The notes beneath the pieces were generated by a model. It did not search any database. It saw only the letters and a program-made list of their open reading frames with translations, and was not told the origin of the DNA. Made by a program: the position numbers and the translations under genes. Positions 27,516-35,679 of a stretch of DNA of 48,454 nt are shown piece after piece. This DNA is from an uncultured Ideonella sp. (GTDB lineage: Bacteria > Pseudomonadota > Gammaproteobacteria > Burkholderiales > Burkholderiaceae). Every line of letters starts with the position of its first letter. The first letter of the stretch is position 1. The DNA lies in assembly GCA_946479475.1 (NCBI GenBank), contig CAMLGG010000005.1, positions 1-48,454 on the forward strand, given 5' to 3'.

Positions 27516-28233
27516 GGCCGGCCCGCGCGCACGGATGGAGGTCCTGCACGAGGACGAGGACGTCCGGGTCACCGTCGGCCGGGCGGAATCCGACCAGCTG
27601 ACGCTGTGCTTTACCGGCGTCGGGCACGCGATGGGCGGGGTCGACGTGCAGGCCGAAGAGTTCCGACGAGCCTCGAGCGCGGCGACGGCCGTCTACGTGA
27701 TCGACAAGCACCGGTCCTGGGGAAACCGGATCGACTTTCCCGCGCTGGCGCAACGGATCGCGCCGCTGGCTGCCGGGTGTACGGTCCACGCCCTGGGCAA
27801 CAGCATGGGTGGCTTCCTGGCGATCCTGATGTCGCGCTTCATGCCCTTGAGGTCGGTCGTCGCCATCGTTCCCCAGTTCTCCGTCTGCAAGGCCGTGGTG
27901 CCTTCCGAGAACCGCTGGGACCGCTATGTCGACCAGATCCGCGAATGGCGCTACGAGTCCCTGCAAGGCTGCTTCAGCCCAGCAACGGACTACTACATCC
28001 TTGCGGGATACAGCGCGGTCGAGGCGCGCCAGCTCGACCTGTTCCCCTCCGCTGCGAACATCCACAAGATCTTCTTCCGGGGTCGCAGGTTCGAGCACAA
28101 CGTCGCGCAGGAACTGAAGGCGGCAGGCTTGCTCTATCCCGTCATCGCCGATTGCTTCAGCGGCTTGCCGGCGCGCGAGATCCTGGCTCGCCACCTGGCC
28201 GCTGAACAGCTGGGCGCCCACGTGGTGGCTTGA
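27508..28233 (+). CDS. Alpha/beta-hydrolase-fold protein
   Basis: A 241-residue protein with the nucleophile elbow GNSMGG at 97-102 (Ser99), a preceding oxyanion-type strand LTLCFTGVGHAMGG, and a late His (RFEHN, about residue 198) in the position expected for the catalytic base. It has no signal peptide. It overlaps the beta-helix gene by 8 bases and is the last gene before the 345-base gap. Its role could be esterase or deacylase; it could also be a pseudo-enzyme. Substrate unknown. Confidence 0.7.
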   Translation: MTEAGPRARMEVLHEDEDVRVTVGRAESDQLTLCFTGVGHAMGGVDVQAEEFRRASSAATAVYVIDKHRSWGNRIDFPALAQRIAPLAAGCTVHALGNSMGGFLAILMSRFMPLRSVVAIVPQFSVCKAVVPSENRWDRYVDQIREWRYESLQGCFSPATDYYILAGYSAVEARQLDLFPSAANIHKIFFRGRRFEHNVAQELKAAGLLYPVIADCFSGLPAREILARHLAAEQLGAHVVA

Positions 28234-28578
28234 GTGCTGGAAGCCGCCCTGGCCTGGTGGCTCGCCCCGGCGTGAGCGGCGGGCTTCATTCCTTTGTCGG
28301 ATAATGCCCGGTTTCAAAAACGGGATGAGTGCCGGTGGTCGGCGGGCGAAAATCGCCGTCCGACGAAGGCGGGCCGTCTGAAGAAAGGCTCGGGTACGAG
28401 CATGGCAGCATCCCTGCCACCGGACGGCGACCCGCGGCGATGGGCCGGATCTGGCTTTGCCCGGCCGCAGCATGAGCGGACATGCGCTTGCCGAGACGCC
28501 CGTGCGTCGTTCATGACGACGGCGAAGGTCCCGCCTGCGGCCAGAGTCGGTTGACCATTCATCACCACCATATCCGCG
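28234..28578. other. Largest intergenic gap in the rightward series
   Basis: This is the only gap above 60 bases between the left edge and 43.5 kb. It contains a GC-rich region with imperfect inverted repeats just after the hydrolase stop (28239-28290), a GATAAT -10-like box at 28300-28305 without a recognisable -35 box, a compact hairpin at 28338-28364, and otherwise no gene that I can support. An 86-codon open frame at 28294-28554 has no ribosome site or recognisable content. It is the natural place for a secondary promoter for the 28.6-43.5 kb block. Confidence 0.5.
28338..28364 (+). promoter_or_regulatory. RNA hairpin in the intergenic gap
   Basis: GTCGG pairs with CCGAC, then a 2x2 internal loop, then GGCGA pairs with TCGCC around an AAA loop. 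No T-run follows, so it is not a classical intrinsic terminator. It would fall in the 5' leader of the 28579 gene if transcription starts near the GATAAT box at 28300. Confidence 0.3.
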
Positions 28579-31500
28579 ATGAGCGAGAACATGTCGTCCA
28601 GCACAAGCGTCGCCGAGCCCGGGGATCCGCCAGCCAAGATGGATAGCGATCCGCTGGCGGCCTTGCAGATCAAGTACGACGGCTTGGTGGCACGCGAGAA
28701 GAGACACCTGAAGACCATCGAGGAACTCCGGCTGCAGCAGGCCCGCGACCGCCGGCACATCGCTCGATTGCAGGCCGGCCTCGCGGCAAGTTCGCAAGAG
28801 CTCGAGGCCGTGCGTCATTCCTGGCGCTTCCGGATAGGCTCGTGGCTTCTCGCACCGACCAGCGTGCTGCGCAATTGGCTTCGACCTCGCAGGGCTCTTG
28901 AGCCGTCCGCTCGCGAGGTGGTCGGCAGGCGGGCCGACGTGTCCAGCGAGCGGCCCGCCCGCGTGCCCTTCGAAGAACTGGAGCGACGCGCCGCCGCCGA
29001 GCCGACTGTCGAGAATGCCTTCTCGTATGCGCGCGCCGCCTTCTACGAGCGCGGACACGTCGAGATGGCGCGAAAGGCCCTCGAAGCCTTCCGGGCGGAC
29101 CAGCTCTCGTCCGGGCAGCGCCAGCTGGTCGAGATCCTCGACGGACTGCACCGGTTGGCGACGCAGCCCCCGGCCATCCCGCCCCGGCAGCCCAACGCGA
29201 ACCTGGTAGTCGATCCGGCGTGCGTCCTGTACTGCGTGCACAGCGCCACGCCGTACCTGACCAACGGCTACTCCACCCGCACGCACGGCGTGGCGACCGG
29301 CGCGCGGATGGCCGGCGTGCAGATGGTGGTGGCCGCCCGGCCAGGCTTCCCCTGGGACACCAAGGCGGTCGTCGACGTGGTGCAGGAAGGCCGGCGCCGA
29401 TGCGAGGTACTGGAGGGCGTTCCCTACGTCTTCACGCCGGACCTGAACCTCGAGTCGATGCCGCTGGACCACTACATCGCGGCGGCGGCCGATGCCTTCG
29501 CGCGCGAAGCCATCAGGCAGCGTGCCAGCCTGGTGCATGCAGCTTCGAACCACATCACCGGGCTGGCGGCGCTGCTGGCGGCCCGCCGCCTCGGACTACC
29601 GTTCGTGTACGAAGTGCGCGGCCTGTGGGAGGTGACCCAGGCCTCGGAGCGTCAGGGATGGGGCGCCTCCGACCGTTACGCGCTGGCCGTGCAGCTCGAG
29701 TCGCTCGTGGCAAGGCAGGCGGACCGGGTCCTGGCCATCACGCCCGAACTGAAGGACGAACTTGTCGCCAGGGGCGTCGAACCGACGCGCATTGCGCTGC
29801 TGCCCAACTGCGTCGACATCGACCGCTTCGCGCCGATCGAACCTGACGTGGCCCTGTTGCGCAAGCTCGGGCTGGATCCCGAGCGCCCTACCATCGGCTT
29901 TGCGGGAAGCGTGGTCGCATACGAAGGATTGGACCTGCTGGTGCAGGCGCTTGCCATGCTCGCCTCGGAACAGGTGCCGTTCAACCTGCTCGTCGTGGGC
30001 GATGGTGTAGCCCTGCCGCCGCTCAAGGAGGCCGTCGAGGCAGCCGGCCTGGATGCCTTCTGCCGGTTCACTGGGCGCGTGCCCCAGGAAGATGTGCGCG
30101 ACCTGATGAGCTGCATGGACATCATGCCGTGTCCTCGCAGGGCTTCGCCGGTGACCGAGATGGTTTCGCCTCTGAAGCCGCTGGAGGCCATGGCCATGGG
30201 GAAGGCGGTCGTGCTGTCCGACGTCACCCCGCACCTTGCGTTCTCCGGCCAGGGGGACGAGGAGCGGGCGCGCCTGTTCCGAAAGGACGACGCGCACGAC
30301 CTGGCGCGTGTCCTGAGGGAGTTGATTGCCGACGCCGGCCAGCGGGAACGCCTGGGCAGGGCCGGCCGGCTATGGGTCGCGAAGGAGCGCACCTGGCTAC
30401 AGGCCGGTCGCACTCTCGCGCGGGCATACGAGGATGCGCGAAGGGCGGCCGCCGCCGACACGGCGAAGGAGGAAGAGGTCCGGCCGGCGCGCCTGCTGGC
30501 CTCCATGCAGGTCGCGCTGGTGGCCGATCGGTTCACGACCGACGTGCTCTCGCCCGAGTTGCGGATCCATAGGCCTTCCCCGGCCAATTGGCGGGAGGTC
30601 TTTGCCGACAACCCGATCGATGCCTTGCTCGTCGAATCGGCGTGGGAGGGCAACGGGGGCACGTGGAGGCGTCAGGTGGGGTACTACTCCGAGGAGGAGA
30701 TCAGGCCCTTGCGCGAGATGGTCGAGCACTGCCGTGCCCGGGGCATCCCGACCTTGTTCTGGAACAAGGAAGATCCGGTCCACTTCGCCCGCTTCGAGAA
30801 GACCGCGGCGATGTTCGACCATGTCTTCACCACGGATGCGGGCTGCATTTCCCGCTACCTCCAGACGCCGGGCACCGCCGCACGGACTGCCTCGTCGCTG
30901 CCCTTTTTCGCGCAGCCGCGGATCCACAACCCGGTGCCGGGCCAGCGGCCCTGGGTCCACGACGTCTGCTACGCCGGTTCCTACTACGGTCAGCGATACG
31001 CCAGCCGAAGCGCGCAACTGGACACGATGCTGGAGCCCGCTGCGCAGTTGGGGCTGACGATCTACGACCGCCAGCATTTCAACGCCGACAGCCCCTACCG
31101 GTTTCCCGAGAGCCTGTCCCGATTCGTCCGCGGCGGGCTCGACTACGCCGACATGGTCCAGGCCTACAAGTCACACGCAGTGCACCTCAACGTGAACTCG
31201 GTGGACGACTCTGCGACCATGTTCTCGCGCAGGGTCATGGAGATCGCGGCATCGGGCACTGCATTGCTGAGCACGCGCGGTCGTGGCGTGGACGAGACCA
31301 TGGCGGGGACCGTCGTGACCGTCGACGACGCGGCCCAAGCCGAGGCCTTCCTGCGGCTGTGGCTGAGCGACGAGCGGGCGCGCCACTCGGCGATCCTGCC
31401 ACCGCTGCGGGAGGTGTTGCGCGCGCATACCGCCGGCCATCGGCTGGCGCAGCTGTTTCGCACGGCCTGCCTGAGGGTCGTGGCTCCAGCCTTGCCGGCA

Positions 31501-33012
31501 TATGCGCTCGTCTGCCGCTCATGGGACGAATCCGTTGCCAGGGACATCCTGGGACAGACCGTGCGGCCCGCGCTTGTCGTGGCGGGATCGATCACGGCGC
31601 CCGTGCCCGAAGCCTTTCCCGTCGTGGAGGCGGCAAGCGAGAAACTGCTGGATCTGATGACATTGCACGGATGCAGCTGGGTTGGCGCCTGGCCCGTCAC
31701 CGGCGCAGCCGTGGATCCGGCCCGCCAGGAGGATCTTCTGGCGGCGACCGCCTGGGGCGACGCCGACGCCGTCGGAATCCGGACGACGGGCGCCAACATG
31801 GTGGGCCGCGGTGTCGCGGTGCCTCTCGTCCTGCGAGCCGACAACGTTCCGGCACTCGGAGGTCTGGTCGGGCTGCAGGTCGTCGCCAAGACGGGATTCG
31901 ACGCGGTGACCGCCGTGGAAAGCCTGGCCCTCGTGGAGGCTCCTGGCTGGATCCTCCAGCGCTGGGCGGACGCGCCCGCAGACCAGGCTGCCGCATCGAA
32001 GGACGGAAGGACGATCCTGGTGGCGGGGCACGACCTCAAGTTCCTTCGAGCCGTCATGGCGCATTGGCAGCGTGAAGGTCATCGCGTGCTGGTGGACGAG
32101 TGGAGCGCTCACAACAAGCACGACGCCGAGACCAGTGAAGCGCTGCTGGCGCAGGCCGACATCGTCTTCTGCGAATGGGCGCTGGGCAATGCGGCCTGGT
32201 ACTCGCGACGCAAGCGGCCCGGCCAGCAGTTGATCGTGCGCCTGCATTCGCAGGAACTGCGGTCCCCGCTGACCGAGCAGATCGAGGACGAAGCCGTCGA
32301 CAGGTTCGTCTTCGTGGCCGGTCACATCATGGATGCCGCGCGCCGCCGTTTCGGGTGGCCGGCTCCGAAGTGCACCGTCGTACCGAACTACGCAGGCGAT
32401 GCCTTCTTCGGCTTCGCCCTGCCCGAACAGGCACCACGCCGCATCGGTCTCGTCGGCATCACGCCGAGGATGAAGCGCCTGGACCGGGCACTGGACCTGA
32501 TGCAGACGCTGCTGGCCGCAAACGCCGGCTTCGAACTGGTGGTCAAGGGCAAGCGGCCGGAGGAGTACGCCTGGATGCGGGCGCGGCCGGATGAACTGGC
32601 CTACTACGAGGCCCAGTACCAACGGATTTCCGCTGACCCGTCGCTGGCCGCGGCCGTGCGCTTCGAGCCGTTCGGCGAGGACATGGCCGGGTTCTACCGC
32701 TCAGTGGGCCATGTGATTTCCGTGAGCGACTACGAGTCCTTCCACCTTACCTTGGCCGACGGCGCGGCTTCCGGCGCGCTGCCCGCGACCCTGGACTGGG
32801 TGGGCGCCGACCGGCTCTATCCGGCCGAGTGGATCTGCCGTGACACCGAAGAGATGGCGGCGCGCATCCTGCAGCTCGATTCGGACCCGCAGAAGGCTCG
32901 CGCGGAGCGCTCGACCAACCGCGAGCACGTGCAACGGCGGTTCTCCGAGCGCGTGGTGTGCCGTGCGCTGGACGAACTGTGCGGGCTGGGCGTGCAAGGG
33001 CCGCACGCATGA
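28579..33012 (+). CDS. 1477-residue multi-glycosyltransferase fusion (GT4 + CgeB-like + GT4)
   Basis: In order: residues about 25-80, a coiled coil ending in the SWRFRIGSWLLAP motif often found at the N-terminus of multi-domain glycosyltransferases; 130-200, a helical TPR-like region; about 213-630, a GT4 unit with TNGYSTRTHG, VYEVRGLWEVTQA and SPLKPLEAMAMGKAVVLSD; about 635-970, a CgeB-like unit (WNKEDPVHFARFEKTA, CYAGSYYGQR, VHLNVNSVDDSATMFSRRVMEIAASGTALLST); about 975-1130, a poorly recognisable linker (possibly a worn GT2); about 1138-1470, a second GT-B unit (VPNYAGDAFF, VGITPRMKRLDRALDLM, SVSDYESFHLTLADGAASG). It would perform at least two and possibly three sugar transfers, processively or on one lipid carrier. 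Translation coupled to the next gene by ATGA. Confidence 0.85.
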   Translation: MSENMSSSTSVAEPGDPPAKMDSDPLAALQIKYDGLVAREKRHLKTIEELRLQQARDRRHIARLQAGLAASSQELEAVRHSWRFRIGSWLLAPTSVLRNWLRPRRALEPSAREVVGRRADVSSERPARVPFEELERRAAAEPTVENAFSYARAAFYERGHVEMARKALEAFRADQLSSGQRQLVEILDGLHRLATQPPAIPPRQPNANLVVDPACVLYCVHSATPYLTNGYSTRTHGVATGARMAGVQMVVAARPGFPWDTKAVVDVVQEGRRRCEVLEGVPYVFTPDLNLESMPLDHYIAAAADAFAREAIRQRASLVHAASNHITGLAALLAARRLGLPFVYEVRGLWEVTQASERQGWGASDRYALAVQLESLVARQADRVLAITPELKDELVARGVEPTRIALLPNCVDIDRFAPIEPDVALLRKLGLDPERPTIGFAGSVVAYEGLDLLVQALAMLASEQVPFNLLVVGDGVALPPLKEAVEAAGLDAFCRFTGRVPQEDVRDLMSCMDIMPCPRRASPVTEMVSPLKPLEAMAMGKAVVLSDVTPHLAFSGQGDEERARLFRKDDAHDLARVLRELIADAGQRERLGRAGRLWVAKERTWLQAGRTLARAYEDARRAAAADTAKEEEVRPARLLASMQVALVADRFTTDVLSPELRIHRPSPANWREVFADNPIDALLVESAWEGNGGTWRRQVGYYSEEEIRPLREMVEHCRARGIPTLFWNKEDPVHFARFEKTAAMFDHVFTTDAGCISRYLQTPGTAARTASSLPFFAQPRIHNPVPGQRPWVHDVCYAGSYYGQRYASRSAQLDTMLEPAAQLGLTIYDRQHFNADSPYRFPESLSRFVRGGLDYADMVQAYKSHAVHLNVNSVDDSATMFSRRVMEIAASGTALLSTRGRGVDETMAGTVVTVDDAAQAEAFLRLWLSDERARHSAILPPLREVLRAHTAGHRLAQLFRTACLRVVAPALPAYALVCRSWDESVARDILGQTVRPALVVAGSITAPVPEAFPVVEAASEKLLDLMTLHGCSWVGAWPVTGAAVDPARQEDLLAATAWGDADAVGIRTTGANMVGRGVAVPLVLRADNVPALGGLVGLQVVAKTGFDAVTAVESLALVEAPGWILQRWADAPADQAAASKDGRTILVAGHDLKFLRAVMAHWQREGHRVLVDEWSAHNKHDAETSEALLAQADIVFCEWALGNAAWYSRRKRPGQQLIVRLHSQELRSPLTEQIEDEAVDRFVFVAGHIMDAARRRFGWPAPKCTVVPNYAGDAFFGFALPEQAPRRIGLVGITPRMKRLDRALDLMQTLLAANAGFELVVKGKRPEEYAWMRARPDELAYYEAQYQRISADPSLAAAVRFEPFGEDMAGFYRSVGHVISVSDYESFHLTLADGAASGALPATLDWVGADRLYPAEWICRDTEEMAARILQLDSDPQKARAERSTNREHVQRRFSERVVCRALDELCGLGVQGPHA

Positions 33013-33929
33013 GCCGGCTCGTCACCAGCCGCGTCCTCTCGCTGACGCGCCGATACCTCGCCGACCCGGCGCCGTTCTGGGGCGAGGCAGGCGCCCGGCA
33101 GGTCCGCAAGCTTGCGGCGATGAAGCGGCAATTGCGAGGCGGCGGATTGTCCGAAGCCGACGCGCTCGACGAGGTCATGGCGGTCGCGCAATTGAGGGTG
33201 AGGCATGCCCCGGCGCCAATCTGCCTGGCCAACATCGGCAGTTCGGGCTCCCATTGGCTCGAGGGGATGCTCAGCCAGTGCAGCGAGACCATCAGCTGCG
33301 GCGAGGTCTATCTTCCCAACGGGCTGCTGGCCGAGCTGCGCTCGCTGCCCGAGTCGGAGCGGTCGTTCTTCCTCCATGCCTTGTACGCCGTGCATGCCGG
33401 CAGGCCCGTCACCCAGCTGCTTTGCGGCCGCTTCATCAACTCGGCGCACTACTCCAGGCGATCGCGGGTGGCGGGGCTGGTCTCCGGCACGAGTGCCGTG
33501 CTGCTCATCCGCCATCCCTTCGATGTCGTCATGTCGCGGACCTTGCGCAAGGCGGAGTACCGCGACGAGATCGCGCCCGGGGAATCGGACGAGGACTATC
33601 TGGAGCGCAACTGCGCTCTGGTCGAACGCTTCTACGAAGAGGCGATGGCCGAGCCGTTCGATACCCGGGTGCGCTACGAAGATCTCGTCGAGCGACCTGC
33701 GCAGACTCTGGTCGACCTGCTGGGCGCCCTGGGCCTGCCGGCCGATCGGCCGGCTGTCGATCGGGCGGTCGAGCAGACCGAGGCGAGCACCGTCGCCGCG
33801 GCAGCAGCGCGAGGAGAGAAGGCCGCGACCAATCTGTTCCTGGGCGAGGCCCGGCAGGCGGACGTCGCGCTGGAGGAAAGGGCTCGGCAACGCTTGATGG
33901 CGTGTGCCGCCCGACTCGGATATGAGTGA
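33009..33929 (+). CDS. Sulfotransferase-family protein (second copy)
   Basis: A 306-residue protein. The 5'-phosphosulfate loop is NIGSSGSHWLEGML at 75-88 and the 3'-phosphate site is R168-HPFDVVMSR-177, with FLYEDL-type RVRYEDLVERP further on, all typical of the PF13469/PF00685 sulfotransferases. The loop lacks the usual Lys (GSSGSHW instead of PKSGTTW), which may lower or alter PAPS use; this is the oddest feature of the protein. It has an N-terminal helical segment of about 65 residues. It is coupled by overlap to the genes on both sides, and the next gene is heparinase-like. Confidence 0.8.
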   Translation: MSRLVTSRVLSLTRRYLADPAPFWGEAGARQVRKLAAMKRQLRGGGLSEADALDEVMAVAQLRVRHAPAPICLANIGSSGSHWLEGMLSQCSETISCGEVYLPNGLLAELRSLPESERSFFLHALYAVHAGRPVTQLLCGRFINSAHYSRRSRVAGLVSGTSAVLLIRHPFDVVMSRTLRKAEYRDEIAPGESDEDYLERNCALVERFYEEAMAEPFDTRVRYEDLVERPAQTLVDLLGALGLPADRPAVDRAVEQTEASTVAAAAARGEKAATNLFLGEARQADVALEERARQRLMACAARLGYE

Positions 33930-35679
33930 GGCCATGGATCTGGAACAGGATGCGCGAGCGGACGAGGCGCTGATGCGGGTCATCGGAGAGTCGCCTTTTC
34001 TCAAGCGGATCGCCGACAAGGTGGCGCCCAACGTCGATTTCGCGCGGCGCGGGCGGTTGCTCGTCCGCGAGGGGCAGCTGGTCCTCGGGCCGTTCAAGCC
34101 GGTGGTGGCGCCCCGTCCGTGGGATTGGAGGGCCAACCCGGCTGGCAACCGCAGCTGGCTTTGGCGCCTGAACTGGCTTTCCTTCATCTCCCAGCTGATC
34201 GCCTACCACGCGCAGTCGGGCGACGAGCATGCGCTGACCGTCGCAGGCCAGGCGGTGCTGGACTGGCTCGACAAGCACCCGGAGCCACGCAAGGGATCCG
34301 ACCACGAGTTCGCGTGGCATGACCACGGCACTGCGCTGCGGGCCGAGCAGATCGCGCTCCTGGCTCACTATGTGGAGGCCAGGGGCCTGTGGGCCGCAGT
34401 CGGCCCGTCCTCGGCGAGGACCAGGCTGACACGAGCGTGCGTCACGCATGCCGAGCTGCTGTCCCGAGACAGCTTCTTCTCTCGCCACACCAATCATGGC
34501 CTGGAACAGGCGCGGGTCCTCGCGTTGCTCGGCTTCGTCTGCCAACCGGCACTGGGCCGGGTGGCGCAGGCCTGGATCGAGGCCGCGGTGCAGCGCATCG
34601 AGGGGGAGCTCAGGCACGCCTTCACCGATGAGGGCGTTCATGTGGAGAACAGCCCGGCCTACCACGTCTTCGTCTTCAAGCTCTTCCTCGGCATGGTCGC
34701 GGACTACCCTCGCGACAGGCTGGGCCCCATCGACGACTGGCTGCGTTCCACCGGCCCGAAGGCGCTGGAATACCTCACGCGGGTCATCCGTCCGGACGGC
34801 GTGCTTCCCATCATCGGGGACACCGAGCGGCTGCGCGTCAGCGACGTGTACCGCTCGACCTTCGAGGGCACGCCCGAGTACGAGCATTTCCTGTACGTGC
34901 AGTCCCAGGGCCGGAAGGGCCAGGCACCGAAAGGCCCGCACCGGGTCTACCCGGCTTCCGGCTATGCCATCTTCCGCAGCGAATGGGCTCGCCAGAAGTC
35001 CTTCGTGCGCAGCACCCACATCGTCTACAAGGCCGGAGCGCTGAGCCAGTATCACCAGCAGCAGGACGACGGCAGCCTCGTGGTCTACGGCGAGGGCGAG
35101 GACTGGCTCATCGACTCGGGCATGTTCAACTACGAGAAGACCTCGGCGGTGCGCCAGTACATGCGGTCCCGTCCGGCGCACAACGTGGCCGAGGTCGACC
35201 GGCCTGCCAGGGACCTTCCGCCGCACGAGCGCAATTGGGAGGTGCTGGCCTTCTCGGAGGACGACTTCATGCCCTTCGTCGTGTCCCGCCACCGCGGACA
35301 GGAGGGCGTGGAGTCGACCCGTCGCCTTTCGCTGCATAGACGCACGTCCTTCAAGGTGGTCGACAGCATAGTCGCCACCAACGGCGAGACCTTTGATGCA
35401 CGACTGCTCTGGCACGTGCCGGCGGACAAGGAGATCCGCGTGGACGGGCGCCAGGTGCTGATCACCTCCACGACCAGCGGCCGAACGCTGCGGCTTCGCA
35501 TCCAAGGCGATGCCCCGGACTCGATAGAGATACGCAGGGGCATGACCGGCACCCATGTCCACAGCGTGGTATCTGCGATGGCCAACCAGCATGAGCCGTC
35601 CCAGGTCGTGGTCATCGCTTACCGAGCTCGTGCCGTTATGTACGTGGAATCGGACTTCAACTTCGAGGCAGCAGCATGA
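33922..35679 (+). CDS. Heparinase II/III-family protein (lyase or epimerase fold)
   Basis: A 585-residue protein. Residues about 60-330 form the alpha/alpha-toroid (HDHGTALR, SRHTNHGLEQARVL, DEGVHVENSPAYH) and about 355-585 the beta-sandwich domain of PF07940, with YHQQQDDGSLVVYGEGEDWLIDSG, NYEK, and RPAHNVAEVD. Known members are polysaccharide lyases; the same fold and related active sites are found in dermatan sulfate C5-epimerase. The usual H-x-H-x-D is H-x-Q-x-D here. No signal peptide is visible, unlike most lyases, so it may act in the cytoplasm on the growing chain. ATG at 33922 overlaps the sulfotransferase by 8 bases; GTG at 33904 would add six residues. Confidence 0.85.
   Translation: MSEAMDLEQDARADEALMRVIGESPFLKRIADKVAPNVDFARRGRLLVREGQLVLGPFKPVVAPRPWDWRANPAGNRSWLWRLNWLSFISQLIAYHAQSGDEHALTVAGQAVLDWLDKHPEPRKGSDHEFAWHDHGTALRAEQIALLAHYVEARGLWAAVGPSSARTRLTRACVTHAELLSRDSFFSRHTNHGLEQARVLALLGFVCQPALGRVAQAWIEAAVQRIEGELRHAFTDEGVHVENSPAYHVFVFKLFLGMVADYPRDRLGPIDDWLRSTGPKALEYLTRVIRPDGVLPIIGDTERLRVSDVYRSTFEGTPEYEHFLYVQSQGRKGQAPKGPHRVYPASGYAIFRSEWARQKSFVRSTHIVYKAGALSQYHQQQDDGSLVVYGEGEDWLIDSGMFNYEKTSAVRQYMRSRPAHNVAEVDRPARDLPPHERNWEVLAFSEDDFMPFVVSRHRGQEGVESTRRLSLHRRTSFKVVDSIVATNGETFDARLLWHVPADKEIRVDGRQVLITSTTSGRTLRLRIQGDAPDSIEIRRGMTGTHVHSVVSAMANQHEPSQVVVIAYRARAVMYVESDFNFEAAA

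Noticed and set aside
28239..28290. Intrinsic terminator after the hydrolase gene
   Set aside because: Imperfect inverted repeats are present but the loop is long and no T-run follows; not strong enough to annotate.
28294..28554. 86-codon open frame in the intergenic gap
   Set aside because: No Shine-Dalgarno site, low-complexity Arg/Ala/Pro content and no recognisable motif; the gap is better read as non-coding.
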